This document shows, piece after piece, positions 1 through 9,443 of a stretch of DNA of 64,000 nucleotides. The notes beneath the pieces were generated by a model. The model was not told the DNA's origin. It worked only from the letters and a program-made list of their open reading frames with translations, and ran no database searches. Source of the stretch: Skermanella stibiiresistens SB22 (GTDB lineage: Bacteria > Pseudomonadota > Alphaproteobacteria > Azospirillales > Azospirillaceae); NCBI RefSeq assembly GCF_000576635.1, contig NZ_AVFL01000001.1, positions 372,001-436,000 on the forward strand, read 5' to 3'. Position 1 is the first letter of the stretch, and each line of letters starts with the position of its first letter. The translations under genes were made by a program, and so were the position numbers.

Positions 1-1347
1 CTCGACGGCGCCGGCGATCGAGGCGCTGATCTCGCTGATGCTGACGATCACCCCGGCGATGCCGTCGATCTCCCGCGCGGCGTGACCGGTCGACGCCTGG
101 ATCGCCCCGACCAGCTTGGATATCTCGTCCGTCGCCTTGGCGGTCTGGCCGGCCAGATTCTTGACCTCGGTGGCGACGACGGCGAAGCCCTTGCCGGCCT
201 CGCCCGCCCGCGCCGCCTCGATCGTGGCGTTGAGCGCCAGCAGGTTCGTCCGTCCGGCAATATCTGAAATCAGAGTCAGCACGTTGCCGATCTGGTTGGC
301 GTCCTCCACCAGCCTCCGCATCCGTTCGACGGTGCCCGTGACGCGCTCGTTGGCGCCGCCCGAGACGTTGTTCGAGGCGTGGGCCTGCGACGAGATCTCG
401 CTGATCGACGCCGCCAACTCCTCGACCGCGGCGGCCACCGTCTCCACGTTGGCCGTGACCTCCGTCGCGGCGGAGGCCGCCTCCCGGCTCAAGCCGGCGT
501 TGTCCCCGGCGCTGGCGGCGACATCGCCGACCGAGGCGCTCATCTCGCCCGCCGTCTTGTTGACCCGCGCCAACAGTTGCCCGACATCGGCGTCGAAGCT
601 TTCCGCGACCGAAGCCAGAGCCCGCCGGCGTTCGACCTCCGCCTCGGCGCGCAACCGGACCTGATCCGCCTCCAGGCGGGCCTTCTCGATCGCGTTCTCC
701 CGGAAGGTCACGACGGCGGCCGCCATCCGGCCCATCTCGTCGCGGCGTGATGTCGCGGGCACTTCGACCTCGGTATGTCCCGAAGCCAGCCGTGTCATGA
801 CCGAGGTCATCTCCACGATCGGCAGGGTCACTCCGCGCACGATCAGCACCAGGACGCCGCATACCACGATCAGCGCCATGGCGCAGACGGCGGCGATGAT
901 CAGCGTTTGGTTCCGGATATCGTCGTAGATCCGCTGCTGGGACAGCCTGACCTCGACCGAGCCGATCGTCTCCTCGCGGTCGCCAGAGCCGCGGACGATG
1001 TTGGCGCGCTGGACGATGTTGTCACCGGCTTCGCCATCCGTGACGCCATGGCTGGCGAAGACCCGTCCGTCCTTGTCCGAGATCGTGCTGCCGACATAGT
1101 CGGGATCCGACTCGAGAGCCGCGAGTGTGGCCTCCGCGGCGCCGACATCCATGTTCCACACGGCCTCGCCGGCTCCGCCAACCAGGACCTTGGTCACCAT
1201 CTGGGCCCGTTCGGAAAGGGCGCCATGCGCCTTGGTCATGTTCATGAAGGCGACGCCCACCATGGTGCCGAGCGCGATCACCGTCAGCAGTATGATGATC
1301 GGCACGATCACCTTGACCGTCAAACTGCGATTGTAGAAGCCCAGCAT
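1..1347 (-). CDS. Methyl-accepting chemotaxis protein, C-terminus cut by the window edge
   Basis: Transmembrane chemoreceptor that controls CheA kinase activity. The translation starts [12 protein letters not shown] at 1347 and runs off the left edge. Membrane segments are at about residues 12-35 and 148-168, enclosing a small periplasmic sensor region of about 110 residues. A HAMP linker follows (about 168-222), then a long helical signalling domain. Its hairpin tip reads [19 protein letters not shown] near residue 365, the near-invariant CheA/CheW contact site. The extreme C-terminus (methylation helix 2 and any CheR tether) lies outside the window. The ligand cannot be deduced. It lies downstream of the phosphatase and hybrid kinase genes on the same strand but is separated by an AT-rich gap of about 180 bases, so it probably has its own promoter. 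Family call is certain; function beyond taxis signalling is open. Confidence 0.93.
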   Translation of the reverse strand, partial: MLGFYNRSLTVKVIVPIIILLTVIALGTMVGVAFMNMTKAHGALSERAQMVTKVLVGGAGEAVWNMDVGAAEATLAALESDPDYVGSTISDKDGRVFASHGVTDGEAGDNIVQRANIVRGSGDREETIGSVEVRLSQQRIYDDIRNQTLIIAAVCAMALIVVCGVLVLIVRGVTLPIVEMTSVMTRLASGHTEVEVPATSRRDEMGRMAAAVVTFRENAIEKARLEADQVRLRAEAEVERRRALASVAESFDADVGQLLARVNKTAGEMSASVGDVAASAGDNAGLSREAASAATEVTANVETVAAAVEELAASISEISSQAHASNNVSGGANERVTGTVERMRRLVEDANQIGNVLTLISDIAGRTNLLALNATIEAARAGEAGKGFAVVATEVKNLAGQTAKATDEISKLVGAIQASTGHAAREIDGIAGVIVSISEISASIAGAVE

Positions 1348-1526
1348 TCCATCAATCCTTTTGCTCGCCGGACGCGCTGCGGCGGCCTGTGACGTCTCCT
1401 GGGAGAACATAAACATGAAACTGCGAATGAAATTTTAATATAACAAATTGAATGTTTCAATTATTAGACGGTCCGTGTAACGCATGGCTCAGCCTCATTT
1501 CCGCCGCGCCTCGCCGCTGGATTCCA

Positions 1527-2117
1527 TCAGATTCCAAGCAGATCACGCCAGCCTTCGGCCGGAGGGCCGAGGCGCATGACCTCCGCGTTGCGCGCCGGGC
1601 CGCGCTGATCCGCCGCAAGGGCCAGCGACAGGACGCGCGCCACGCCCTTGCTGCCGACCAGCAACGGCAGTGCGTGTCCCCATTCCAGGATTTCGGCCAG
1701 GGTCAGGCCGATGCGCCGACGGAACTCCGGTTCGTCCTCGCCGCCGGGCGGCCGCTCGCCGGCGTCCAGCATCGGCTGGGTCGCCCCGATATCCATTCCA
1801 TTCCAGTCGCCCAGCCGGCGCTCGATCAAGCCGTCGTGGAAGGCGATCGGGCAAGCCAGGCCGGCGGCGTCCCGGACGATCTCGGCGGTGCGCCTCGCGC
1901 GGATGAGTGGACTGGCGATGATCGTGTCGATCGATACGCCGGATGCGCGCAGCGACAAGCCGGCCTCGAGGGCCTGGGCCTCGCCCAGCTCCGTGAGCGG
2001 GATGTCGACATCGCCGCCGCAACGCACCTTGCGCCGGTTGTATTCGGTCTCCCCGTGCCGCATGAACAGCAGGACGCCCGCGGCGGTGGTGGTCTCTTCG
2101 GCGCCGTGATCGGCCAT
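1527..2117 (-). CDS. Histidine phosphatase family protein (phosphoglycerate mutase-like)
   Basis: A 196-residue phosphatase of the histidine (phosphoglycerate mutase/SixA/CobC) superfamily. The catalytic RHG motif is in LLFMRHGETEYN near residue 19, and a second-half catalytic element ERRLGDWNG is present. The fold forms a phosphohistidine on the RHG histidine; the substrate is unknown (sugar phosphate, alpha-ribazole phosphate or phosphoprotein are all possible). The start MADHGAEE is supported by AAGGAGA seven bases upstream; a longer in-frame reading has no such site. The start lies 22 bases after the stop of the hybrid kinase gene, so the two are probably co-transcribed. A SixA-like role in draining the phosphorelay of the neighbouring HPt domain is an attractive inference, but the sequence alone does not show it. 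Confidence 0.85.
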   Translation of the reverse strand: MADHGAEETTTAAGVLLFMRHGETEYNRRKVRCGGDVDIPLTELGEAQALEAGLSLRASGVSIDTIIASPLIRARRTAEIVRDAAGLACPIAFHDGLIERRLGDWNGMDIGATQPMLDAGERPPGGEDEPEFRRRIGLTLAEILEWGHALPLLVGSKGVARVLSLALAADQRGPARNAEVMRLGPPAEGWRDLLGI

Positions 2118-2139
2118 CCGGTGTCTCCTTCGCTGGAAA

Positions 2140-5100
2140 TCAGAAGCGTTCGATGAAATCGGCGACTCGGTTCCATTCGGCGTCGAGCCGCGAGCCCGCC
2201 GCCGCGATGGCCGCCCTGTCGTCGGCCGCTCCGGCACTCTCCAGGTCCTGGCAAACTCCCGCCAGCGTCGCGGCGCCGACCATGCCGGAGGCGCCCTTCA
2301 GCTTATGGGCGTGCCGCTTGACCACATCGGCCGGCTGGCCCGACGCGATCGCCGCCGCCAGCTCGTCATGGACCGGGGCGCTGGCCTGGAGGTATCGCTT
2401 GAGCAGGCCGCCGATCGCCTCGAGATCGTCGCCCAGCAGTTCACGGAAGCCGCGCGTGTCGATCGGCGGTTCCTCCGGGGTTCCGGCCGGCGGCTCCGTC
2501 GCCGCGTCGGCCGGCGAACCATGGGCGTCACCCCCGGCTTTCCCGACCCCATCGGCGATTCCGCCGGCGCCACCCCCGCCGTCCTCCTCCCTGGGTTCCG
2601 CCTCCGGCAGCCAGCGGGCGAGCGCGCGGCCCAGCCGGGCGGTCTCGACCGGCTTGGTCAGGCAGTCGTCCATGCCGCCGGAGATGCAGCGCTCCACGTC
2701 GCCGGCGTGGGCGTTGGCGGTGATGCCGACGATCGGCAGGCGGCGGCGGAAGGCTCCGGCCTCCGTCGCCTCCTGGGCGCGGATCGCCATGGTCAGCTGC
2801 AATCCGTCCAGCACCGGCATGTCGCAGTCGGTCAGCAACAGAACGTACTCCCGCCGTCCCATCGCCATCAGGGCCTCCGCACCGTCGTTGACCGCGTCGG
2901 CCTCGCAGCCGAGTTGGGCCAACTGGAGCACGATCACCTCGCGGTTGATCGGGTGGTCGTCGGCGACCAGGATCGGACCGCCCGGATCCAGCAGCACCGG
3001 ATGGTCGAGCATCCCCGCGTCGGGCTGGTCGCCGCCGTTCTCGTCCAGCCGGCCGGCCGCGATCGCGACCATCCGGTTGAGCCCGCCGCGCCGGAACGGA
3101 CGGGCGTCGACCGCCAGCTTGACGCGCGGCACCGCCGGGAAGGGGAACGCCGCGGGCGCCACGGAAGCGTCGAGCAAGGCGACGGTCGGCTGGCCGGCGT
3201 GGAACTTGGCGATGCCCTGGAAAGGGGCCGGGGAATGCGGCTTGGCGCGCATCCAGGCGGTGGCGCCCGCCGCGTCGCCGAACCCGGCGACGACGGCACC
3301 GTCAGCTTCCAGGTAGCGGGTCACGACCTCGCGCTCGTCCTCCTCGGGCACGACCAGCGCCACGGTGATCCCCGTGAGGTCGACCAAGCCCATGGAGTGT
3401 TCGGTCCAGGCCCCCTCGACCACCGGCAGCGACAACTCGACCCGGAAGCTGCTGCCCCTGCCGGACACGCTGTCCACCCCGATGCCGCCGCCCATCAGCT
3501 GGGCCAGGAGGCGGCAGATCGACAGCCCCAGTCCGGTGCCGCCGAACCGACGCGTGGTCGAGCTTTCCGCCTGGGTGAACGGCTGGAACAGCCGCGCGGC
3601 CTGTTCATCGGTCAAGCCGATGCCGGTGTCGATCACGCGCACGCGGATTTCGGCGCGGCCGTCGCGGATCGCGATCAGGTCGATCCTCAGGGTGACCGAG
3701 CCGGTGGCGGTGAATTTGATGGCGTTGCCGACCAGATTGAACAGGATCTGGCGCAGCCGCATGGGATCGCCGATCAGCCAGCGGGGGATGGCCGGATCGA
3801 TGAAGGTGACGATCCGCAATCCCTTTTGCCAAGCCGCCGGGGTCAGGGTGGCGGCGACTCCCTCGACCGTGTCGGTCAGCGTCATCGGCACCTGCTCCAG
3901 GTCCAGGCGTCCGGCCTCGACCTTGGAGAAGTCCAGGATGTCGTCGATGATGCTCAGCAGCGACACGCCGCTCTCGCGGATCACCGCGACGGAGCGCCGC
4001 TGGTCGCTGTCCAGCTTGCTGCGGCTGAGGATGTCGAGCATGCCCAGCACGCCGTTCATCGGCGTGCGGATCTCGTGGCTCATGGTGGCGAGGAAGGTCG
4101 ACTTGGCGCGGGTCGCGGCCTCGGCCTCCTCCTTCGCCTGACGCAGGTCGTCCTCGGCCTCCTTCAGGCCGGTGATCTCGAACAGCCACACGACGATGAC
4201 GCCGCGACCGTCCAGCACCGACGGCTCCCACGACATGATGGTCCAGCGGATCTCGCCATCCGACCGCCGGAACGCCGTCTCGACGCCCCGCACGCAGGCG
4301 GCGGCGTCGAAGATCTCCAGGCATTCGCCGTGCCGTTCCGGATCCAGGTACAATCCCGCGAAGTCGGTCGTCAACAGGGCGTCGCGCGAGCGGCCGAACA
4401 GGGCGCACAGGCTGGGATTGGAGAAGTGGATGCGGCCCTGGCGATCGATGATGCAGACGCCGACGGGACTGGTCTCCAGCAGGTGCAGCAGGCGCAGCTC
4501 GCTGTCGTGCAGCGCCTGCACGGCCTGCTTGCGTTCGCGCCCGACGGTGACCAGCGCCACGAAGTTGATCGCGGCTTCGACGAAGTTGACCTCGTCGTCG
4601 GCCCAGGTGCGCGGCTTGCCGCGGTGCTCGCAGCGCACCACGCCGACTTGCCGCTGCTCGACCTGGACGCAGACATGCATCAGCGAGGTGACGCCCGAGG
4701 GGTGCAGCACCGGGTCCAGCAACTCCGCGACGCGGATGTCGGATTCGACGTCGGCCACGACCAGCGAGCGGTCGCGCATCAGCGCCGTGCGGTAGAGCGG
4801 ATAGTCGTTCAGCGGCAGCGTGCCGGCGCCCGTCTCGTCGCCCGCCGCCGCCCGGCACGCGTGGTGTTGGGCCACCTTGGTGAGGGCTGGACCGTCGGGC
4901 GTCTCGTCCATCATCCAGATGCCGACGCTGTCGATCCGCAGCGTCATGGCGATGACGCCCGTGATGTTGGTCATCGCGCGGTCGAAGTCGGACAGCCGCA
5001 TCGCGTCCAGTTTGGCGATCTCCTGCAGCGCCGTGGTCTGGCGCAGCAGGCGGATGCGGTTGTCGCGCAGATGCTGCTCGGTCCGCTCGCGCACCTGGAT

Positions 5101-5736
5101 GTCCAGGACCAGCCGTTCCTCGGTCCGCCGCAGGTCGTCCAGCGTGCTTTCCAGGCGCCCGGCATAGGCTTGGACGTTCTCCAGCAGGCCCCGGTTCTGG
5201 GTCGTCGCGATATCGTAGAAGCGGGCCAGCTGGAGCAGGATCACCTGCATGTCGAGCACGCAGTGCCGACCGTCCGGAAAGGCCACGACGACCGGCTCGT
5301 AGGCTTGGCCCGCCGGGCGCAGCAGCGCGATCTGGGCCGCCATCTCCAGCCGGTCGTTGCTGTCCATGCGCAACGTCTGGATCCGCTCGGTGCTGACCAG
5401 CTGCGAGATCGGGCGGCCCGCGTAGAACTCGCGGCCCAGCGGCCGCGCCAGGCATTCGGTGAACCGGCCGCGCGGCACCATGCCGGCGTGGCGTCCGCCG
5501 CGGCTGAGCAGGATGCCGGGCAGGGTGGTGTGGGCGGCGAACAGCTCCTCGATCCGCTCGACCGGAGTATCGCTCTCGACCGTCAGGTCGTGGCCGGGCA
5601 GGTTGCCCAGCACCGAGTCGATCTTGAGCCGCAGCCCCTCGACGCCGGAGACCTCGCCCTGGCCGCCGGAATCCAGGGCGGCCGGCCGCTCGGCGTCGGC
5701 CCGCGCGGTCTGGTAGGGGGCCGCCCGCGCTCCCAC
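2140..5736 (-). CDS. Hybrid sensor histidine kinase with GAF, PAS, two receivers and HPt
   Basis: A 1198-residue unorthodox hybrid kinase with no clear membrane segment. Order: an N-terminal CBS-like region (about 45-175), a coiled-coil, a GAF-like domain (about 245-400), a PAS domain (about 415-530), HisKA with phospho-accepting His near 553 (ATMSHEIRTPMNG), and HATPase_c with the N box LVGNAIKF and G boxes GTGLGLSI. A poorly conserved receiver-like region (about 790-890) follows, then a good receiver (VADDHPINRE; phospho-Asp in LLTDCDMPVLDG near 971; TKP lysine) and a C-terminal HPt domain (HAHKLKGASG near 1141). This is a complete internal phosphorelay with no output domain, so a separate response regulator must receive the signal. 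The start is GTG, four bases after the hydrolase stop, so the two genes are translationally close. The first receiver-like region lacks the usual Asp-Asp pair and Lys and may be a pseudo-receiver. Confidence 0.92.
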   Translation of the reverse strand: MGARAAPYQTARADAERPAALDSGGQGEVSGVEGLRLKIDSVLGNLPGHDLTVESDTPVERIEELFAAHTTLPGILLSRGGRHAGMVPRGRFTECLARPLGREFYAGRPISQLVSTERIQTLRMDSNDRLEMAAQIALLRPAGQAYEPVVVAFPDGRHCVLDMQVILLQLARFYDIATTQNRGLLENVQAYAGRLESTLDDLRRTEERLVLDIQVRERTEQHLRDNRIRLLRQTTALQEIAKLDAMRLSDFDRAMTNITGVIAMTLRIDSVGIWMMDETPDGPALTKVAQHHACRAAAGDETGAGTLPLNDYPLYRTALMRDRSLVVADVESDIRVAELLDPVLHPSGVTSLMHVCVQVEQRQVGVVRCEHRGKPRTWADDEVNFVEAAINFVALVTVGRERKQAVQALHDSELRLLHLLETSPVGVCIIDRQGRIHFSNPSLCALFGRSRDALLTTDFAGLYLDPERHGECLEIFDAAACVRGVETAFRRSDGEIRWTIMSWEPSVLDGRGVIVVWLFEITGLKEAEDDLRQAKEEAEAATRAKSTFLATMSHEIRTPMNGVLGMLDILSRSKLDSDQRRSVAVIRESGVSLLSIIDDILDFSKVEAGRLDLEQVPMTLTDTVEGVAATLTPAAWQKGLRIVTFIDPAIPRWLIGDPMRLRQILFNLVGNAIKFTATGSVTLRIDLIAIRDGRAEIRVRVIDTGIGLTDEQAARLFQPFTQAESSTTRRFGGTGLGLSICRLLAQLMGGGIGVDSVSGRGSSFRVELSLPVVEGAWTEHSMGLVDLTGITVALVVPEEDEREVVTRYLEADGAVVAGFGDAAGATAWMRAKPHSPAPFQGIAKFHAGQPTVALLDASVAPAAFPFPAVPRVKLAVDARPFRRGGLNRMVAIAAGRLDENGGDQPDAGMLDHPVLLDPGGPILVADDHPINREVIVLQLAQLGCEADAVNDGAEALMAMGRREYVLLLTDCDMPVLDGLQLTMAIRAQEATEAGAFRRRLPIVGITANAHAGDVERCISGGMDDCLTKPVETARLGRALARWLPEAEPREEDGGGGAGGIADGVGKAGGDAHGSPADAATEPPAGTPEEPPIDTRGFRELLGDDLEAIGGLLKRYLQASAPVHDELAAAIASGQPADVVKRHAHKLKGASGMVGAATLAGVCQDLESAGAADDRAAIAAAGSRLDAEWNRVADFIERF

Positions 5737-5740
5737 GTGG

Positions 5741-6883
5741 TCAGGCTCCGGGCGCCGGTGGGGGAGGCGGCGGTGGAGGCGGCGGTGGCGCCGCGCCGAA
5801 CAGGTGGCGCGGCGTCGAAGGAGGGTTCAGGCAGGTGAAGTGCGCGTCCGGTCCCCGTCCCAGCAGCCATTCGCGCAGGAAGTGGATCTGGTTGGCATCG
5901 CTCAGCGACGGCGTGTGCCCGGTGTTGGGGACGAACACCGCCGTCACGTCCGGCTTGGTGATCATCTCCTCCACCGTCTCGGGCAGCAGCGCGTCGGACA
6001 CCATGCCCCGCAGCACCAGGATGGGCAGCGACAGCTTGTCCCAATCCTCCCGCTGGTCCAGGCTGACCTGCGCGTCCTCGGCGTAGGCCTGCAAGGCGCG
6101 GGGGTCGTGGCGGTAGATCCGGCCGCCGTGGCCGTCGGACCATTGGGTCTGGAAATAGGTGTTGTGCAGCAATTCGTCCTCGGTCACCGGCCCCTCGTTC
6201 TTGGCCGACGCGCCGAGCCGCCGGTACAGGTCGGCCGGGCGCTTGAAGGCGTAGTGGCGGGCGACCGCCTCGGCCCGGCGCCGGCGCCGTTCGGCCGGCA
6301 TGTGGAAGCCGATGTCGTTGAGCACCAGTCTCTCGACCATTTCGGGATGGCGCGCTGCCAAGGCCATCGCGACGCTGCCGCCCAGCGAGGAGCCGATGAT
6401 GCTGGCGCGTGAACAGTCCAAATGGTCGAGCAGCTGGATCATCGACTCGACGTTCGTCTCCAGCGTGTAGTCGCCCTGGGTCGGCATCCAGCCGCTCATG
6501 CCGCGCCCGACCCAGTCCAGGCAGACGACATGGAAGTGACGGGAAAGGTCCAGCGCCAGATAATCCATGCGCCGGGCCGTGTTGGCGATGCCGCCCACGC
6601 AGATCACCAGCGGACCGTCCGGATCGCCCCAGTCGGTGTAGGCGACTCGGATCGGCGTGTCCTTGACCTGATGCGCCGGCCAATGGCCCTGCAGTCGCTT
6701 GGGGTGGATGTAGTTGAAGTAGCATAGGTCGAACTTGCCCTCGAACGGAGCCGCCGTGCGGAGGGCCAGCAACTCGTATTCCTCCCATGTCATGGCGTCG
6801 CCCCATGACATGAGGGAGGAGCCGGTGTCCGAGCCGGAACCGCTGGGAATGACCGCGAGAGGATCGTCGATACCGGAAATCAT
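5741..6883 (-). CDS. Alpha/beta hydrolase with polyproline C-terminal tail
   Basis: A 380-residue alpha/beta-hydrolase-fold enzyme. The nucleophile elbow is IIGSSLGGS (Ser near 166), the oxyanion region is CVGGIANTARRMDYLA, and a C-terminal NTGHTPSL carries the likely catalytic His. The substrate is not identifiable; esters or lactones are typical for the fold. The last 20 or so residues hold a run of eleven prolines, which is unusual for the family and may be a flexible tail. The ATG overlaps the MFS transporter stop by four bases (ATGA), and the hybrid kinase starts four bases after its own stop. This makes a transporter-hydrolase-kinase operon. One reading is that the hydrolase processes a signal or nutrient taken up by the MFS protein and monitored by the kinase; that is inference only. 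Confidence 0.82.
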   Translation of the reverse strand: MISGIDDPLAVIPSGSGSDTGSSLMSWGDAMTWEEYELLALRTAAPFEGKFDLCYFNYIHPKRLQGHWPAHQVKDTPIRVAYTDWGDPDGPLVICVGGIANTARRMDYLALDLSRHFHVVCLDWVGRGMSGWMPTQGDYTLETNVESMIQLLDHLDCSRASIIGSSLGGSVAMALAARHPEMVERLVLNDIGFHMPAERRRRRAEAVARHYAFKRPADLYRRLGASAKNEGPVTEDELLHNTYFQTQWSDGHGGRIYRHDPRALQAYAEDAQVSLDQREDWDKLSLPILVLRGMVSDALLPETVEEMITKPDVTAVFVPNTGHTPSLSDANQIHFLREWLLGRGPDAHFTCLNPPSTPRHLFGAAPPPPPPPPPPPAPGA

Positions 6884-8235
6884 GCGACCGTCTCCTGTTC
6901 TGGCGCCACCTGGGCGCCGCGCTCGTCGGGGTCTGGTGGTGGATGGAGGGCTCCCGCGATGGCGAAGGCGGCGAGCAGCGCGAATACGGAAATCGCCGCC
7001 ATGGCGCCCAGCACCACCATCGTCCCCTCATAGCCGTGATCGCCCATCAGCCAAGCCGCCACCAGCGGACCGGCGAACAGGCCGACCCGCTCGCACACCC
7101 GGTAGATGCCGAGCACCGGCGTGGCGCCGAAACGGTCCATCTCCGATCGGGCGACTTGGAACAGCACCGTCACCTGTGGCGACATGCCCATCGCCTGCGA
7201 CATCCCCAGCAGGGCCACGGCGGCGATCGCGCCCCAGATGCCCGGCGGCCCGATCGGGATCACAAGCATGGCGGCGGCCGACGCCGCCAATCCCAGAACG
7301 GTGAACAGCAGGGGCCTGCCCATGCGGTCGATCAGGCGTGACCATGCCAGCGTCGTCGTCGCCAGGATCAAGGAGTAGATCATGACGACCCGGGCGGTTT
7401 CCGCCGGGCTCAGACCGGCGTCATGCAGGTGGAGCGGCACCAGGAAATAGAGGAATCCCGCGATCAGCAGACGCGACGGAACGGCGGCCAGCACCGCCAG
7501 CGCCAGGAAAGCCGGGTTTCGCAGCAAAACAAGGGGCTGAAACGGCTGCCGGGCCTTGGTTTCGCGATGGGCGCTCACGAACGTGGCGAGAACGACGGCG
7601 CAGCCGCTGACCGCCGCCGCCGCCAGGAAAGTTCCGGAGTATCCAATCAAACCGGCGATCTCACTCCCCGCGAAGGTCCCGCAGATGGTTCCGGCGAAAA
7701 AGGCGCTCAGGTAATTGCCCGAAGCCTGGGTTCTCGCCTTGGGACCCATCGTTCGCAGGATGCGGTCCTGGACCAGCATCATCGCGACGCCATAGCCGAA
7801 GCCGCCCATGGCGCGCCAGAGGATCAGTCCTTCGATGGTGCCGGCGATTCCCGCCATGGCGAGCGCCGCGCTCGACATCAGCATGGCGCCCAACAGCAGC
7901 GTTCTATGATCCCGCCCCCGTTCCCAGAAACCCGCCGTCAACTGCGCCGCCGCGACCATCAACCAGAAGGCCGAAATGGGGGCGCCGCTCGCGAAACCTT
8001 GCGATATCCCGGAGATGATCATGGGCGATGCCGCCGACAGGCCGCGCGCGTGGACCGGCAGGAAGGCGCTGGAAAAGGCGTCCGCGGCGATGAAGAGGAA
8101 GAACGCCGCGCGTATCATGCGGAGTTCATGGTTTCTTCTTCCAGCCGGGGAGACTCGATCCATCCGCGTATCGGAATCAGCATTCGCAGGTGGAGGATTT
8201 TCGGTCGTGTCGCTCGAAGAATTGGACGGATGCAT
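6880..8235 (-). CDS. MFS transporter
   Basis: A 451-residue integral membrane protein with about twelve hydrophobic segments, preceded by a hydrophilic N-terminus of about 40 residues. The loop between segments 2 and 3 (GFWERGRDHRTLL) resembles the MFS signature, and SRLIDRMGRPLL is the matching loop in the second half. Major facilitator proteins move small solutes by proton coupling or uniport; the substrate cannot be read from sequence. I chose ATG at 8235; a TTG at 8250 would add five residues. Neither has a strong ribosome binding site. It is the first gene of the minus-strand operon with the hydrolase (4-base overlap) and hybrid kinase. It diverges from the binding-protein gene at 8423 across an AT-rich shared promoter region. 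Confidence 0.88.
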   Translation of the reverse strand: MHPSNSSSDTTENPPPANADSDTRMDRVSPAGRRNHELRMIRAAFFLFIAADAFSSAFLPVHARGLSAASPMIISGISQGFASGAPISAFWLMVAAAQLTAGFWERGRDHRTLLLGAMLMSSAALAMAGIAGTIEGLILWRAMGGFGYGVAMMLVQDRILRTMGPKARTQASGNYLSAFFAGTICGTFAGSEIAGLIGYSGTFLAAAAVSGCAVVLATFVSAHRETKARQPFQPLVLLRNPAFLALAVLAAVPSRLLIAGFLYFLVPLHLHDAGLSPAETARVVMIYSLILATTTLAWSRLIDRMGRPLLFTVLGLAASAAAMLVIPIGPPGIWGAIAAVALLGMSQAMGMSPQVTVLFQVARSEMDRFGATPVLGIYRVCERVGLFAGPLVAAWLMGDHGYEGTMVVLGAMAAISVFALLAAFAIAGALHPPPDPDERGAQVAPEQETVA

Positions 8236-8422
8236 GAGTTGCACAACCAAGAAGGACTTCTATCGCGCAAAATTCTAAGTTAAATTTAGAATATAATTTT
8301 ATAACTTACAACCTTTTTTTCGAGAAGAGCATTTTTGAATTGCTCCATAATAGCAACACAGTTACAGTCGATGCGACTTATGGTAAAAGTAAATACAACT
8401 ATATGATGTTGGAGGTTGCGTT
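8236..8422. promoter_or_regulatory. AT-rich divergent promoter region between MFS operon and binding-protein gene
   Basis: About 190 bases that are far more AT-rich than the surrounding coding DNA. An inverted repeat with arms ATTCTAA (8272-8278) and TTAGAAT (8286-8292) sits close to the MFS start. A weaker GAGCA/TGCTC pair is at 8327-8345. The plus-strand gene has a clear ribosome binding site GGAGG at 8411. The region should hold promoters for both directions; the inverted repeat is a candidate regulator site. Confidence 0.45.
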
Positions 8423-9376
8423 ATGAAGGCGAGACTCCTGTTTGCCGCCCTCTTGGCCGCGGCTGTCGCCCTGCCTCTCTCCGTCGCTCCCGCGGCGGCT
8501 CAGGACAAGAATGTGCTGCTTGTATTGTGGAAGGGCATCACCGACTCCGAGAAGGCGTTCCAGGCCAAGCTCGCAGAGTTGGGTATCAAGGCGACCTACC
8601 GCGAGATCAACGCCAACCAGGACCGCGGCACGCTCGCGGCGGGCATGCAGGGTCTCGAAGCGGATATCGCGGGCAAATCCTTCGACGTAGCCTATTCCTA
8701 TGGGACCGTCGCCACCCAGGTCGCCACCGGCGTGATCCGCGACCGCATCCCGGTCGTCTTCGACATCGTGTTCGATCCGGTCGGGGCCAAGCTGGTCAAA
8801 TCGCTGAAGGAGCCCGGCGGCTCGATCACCGGCGTGACCAACGGCGTGCCGATGGCCGATCAGTTCGACGCCTTCACCAAGCTGAAGCCGATCCGCACCC
8901 TGCTCGTCCTGTTCAACTCGCGCGAGCCGAACTCCAACCTGATCGAGAACGAAGTGCGGTCCTGGGCCGAGAAGCACGGCGTCAACGTCACCTCGCGGCG
9001 CGTCACCCCCGGCAACACCTCCCTCCAGGACGTGCTGGCGGAGATCACTTCGGGCAAGGTCAAGGTCGATGCCGTCTATGCCGGTGCCGACAACTTCCTC
9101 GCCTCCGTCGCGGGTGAGATCCAGACCGCGGTCGGTGCCACCGTTCCGCTGTTCGGCGGTACCCAGACCTTTGTCAAGGCTGGCTGGCTGGCGGCTTACA
9201 CCCCGGCGGTCGCCGACATGGGCATCGCGTCCGCGGAACTGGTCGCCAAGGTGCTGCAAGGCGGCAACGCCGGCAGCCTGCCCGTCGTGCTGCCAACTCC
9301 GAAGTTCTTCATCTCCAAGGCGGCCGCCGGCAAGCATGGCGTGACGGCTCCGGCCGACGCCGTCCTGGAGAACTGA
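8423..9376 (+). CDS. ABC transporter substrate-binding protein (TrpX/PF04392-like)
   Basis: A 317-residue secreted protein with a signal peptide of about 26 residues ending AAAQ. The mature part has the pattern of the ABC_sub_bind family (the TrpX/YtrF-like periplasmic binding fold): LLVLWKGITDSEKAF at the start of lobe 1, SYGTVATQ, IPVVFDIVFDPVGAKLV, GSITGVTNGV, and a second lobe around LFNSREPNS. Members bind amino acids or unknown small ligands, either for an ABC importer or as the input of a sensor kinase. No permease or ATPase gene adjoins it, so it is an orphan binding protein. The divergent neighbour is the MFS-hydrolase-hybrid kinase operon. A sensory role, presenting ligand to a receptor, is therefore possible but not proven. 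A strong terminator follows its stop. Confidence 0.85.
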   Translation: MKARLLFAALLAAAVALPLSVAPAAAQDKNVLLVLWKGITDSEKAFQAKLAELGIKATYREINANQDRGTLAAGMQGLEADIAGKSFDVAYSYGTVATQVATGVIRDRIPVVFDIVFDPVGAKLVKSLKEPGGSITGVTNGVPMADQFDAFTKLKPIRTLLVLFNSREPNSNLIENEVRSWAEKHGVNVTSRRVTPGNTSLQDVLAEITSGKVKVDAVYAGADNFLASVAGEIQTAVGATVPLFGGTQTFVKAGWLAAYTPAVADMGIASAELVAKVLQGGNAGSLPVVLPTPKFFISKAAAGKHGVTAPADAVLEN

Positions 9377-9397
9377 CCGCCTCTCGGGCATGTCATC

Positions 9398-9432
9398 GGG
9401 CCAGCCGGCGTCGAAACGCCGGCTGGCCCTTT
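9398..9432. terminator. Bidirectional intrinsic terminator
   Basis: A perfect 14-bp stem (GGGCCAGCCGGCGT at 9398-9411 with its complement at 9416-9429) closed by a CGAA tetraloop and followed by TTT. It lies between the convergent binding-protein and oxygenase genes and can stop transcription from both. Confidence 0.85.
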
Positions 9433-9443
9433 GGCTAGCCGGA

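Noticed and set aside
2305-5838. An open frame of more than 1100 codons antisense to the hybrid kinase
   Set aside because: High-GC antisense shadow: biased composition rich in His, Arg, Asp and Gln, no domain pattern, and it lies wholly against a well-supported kinase gene.
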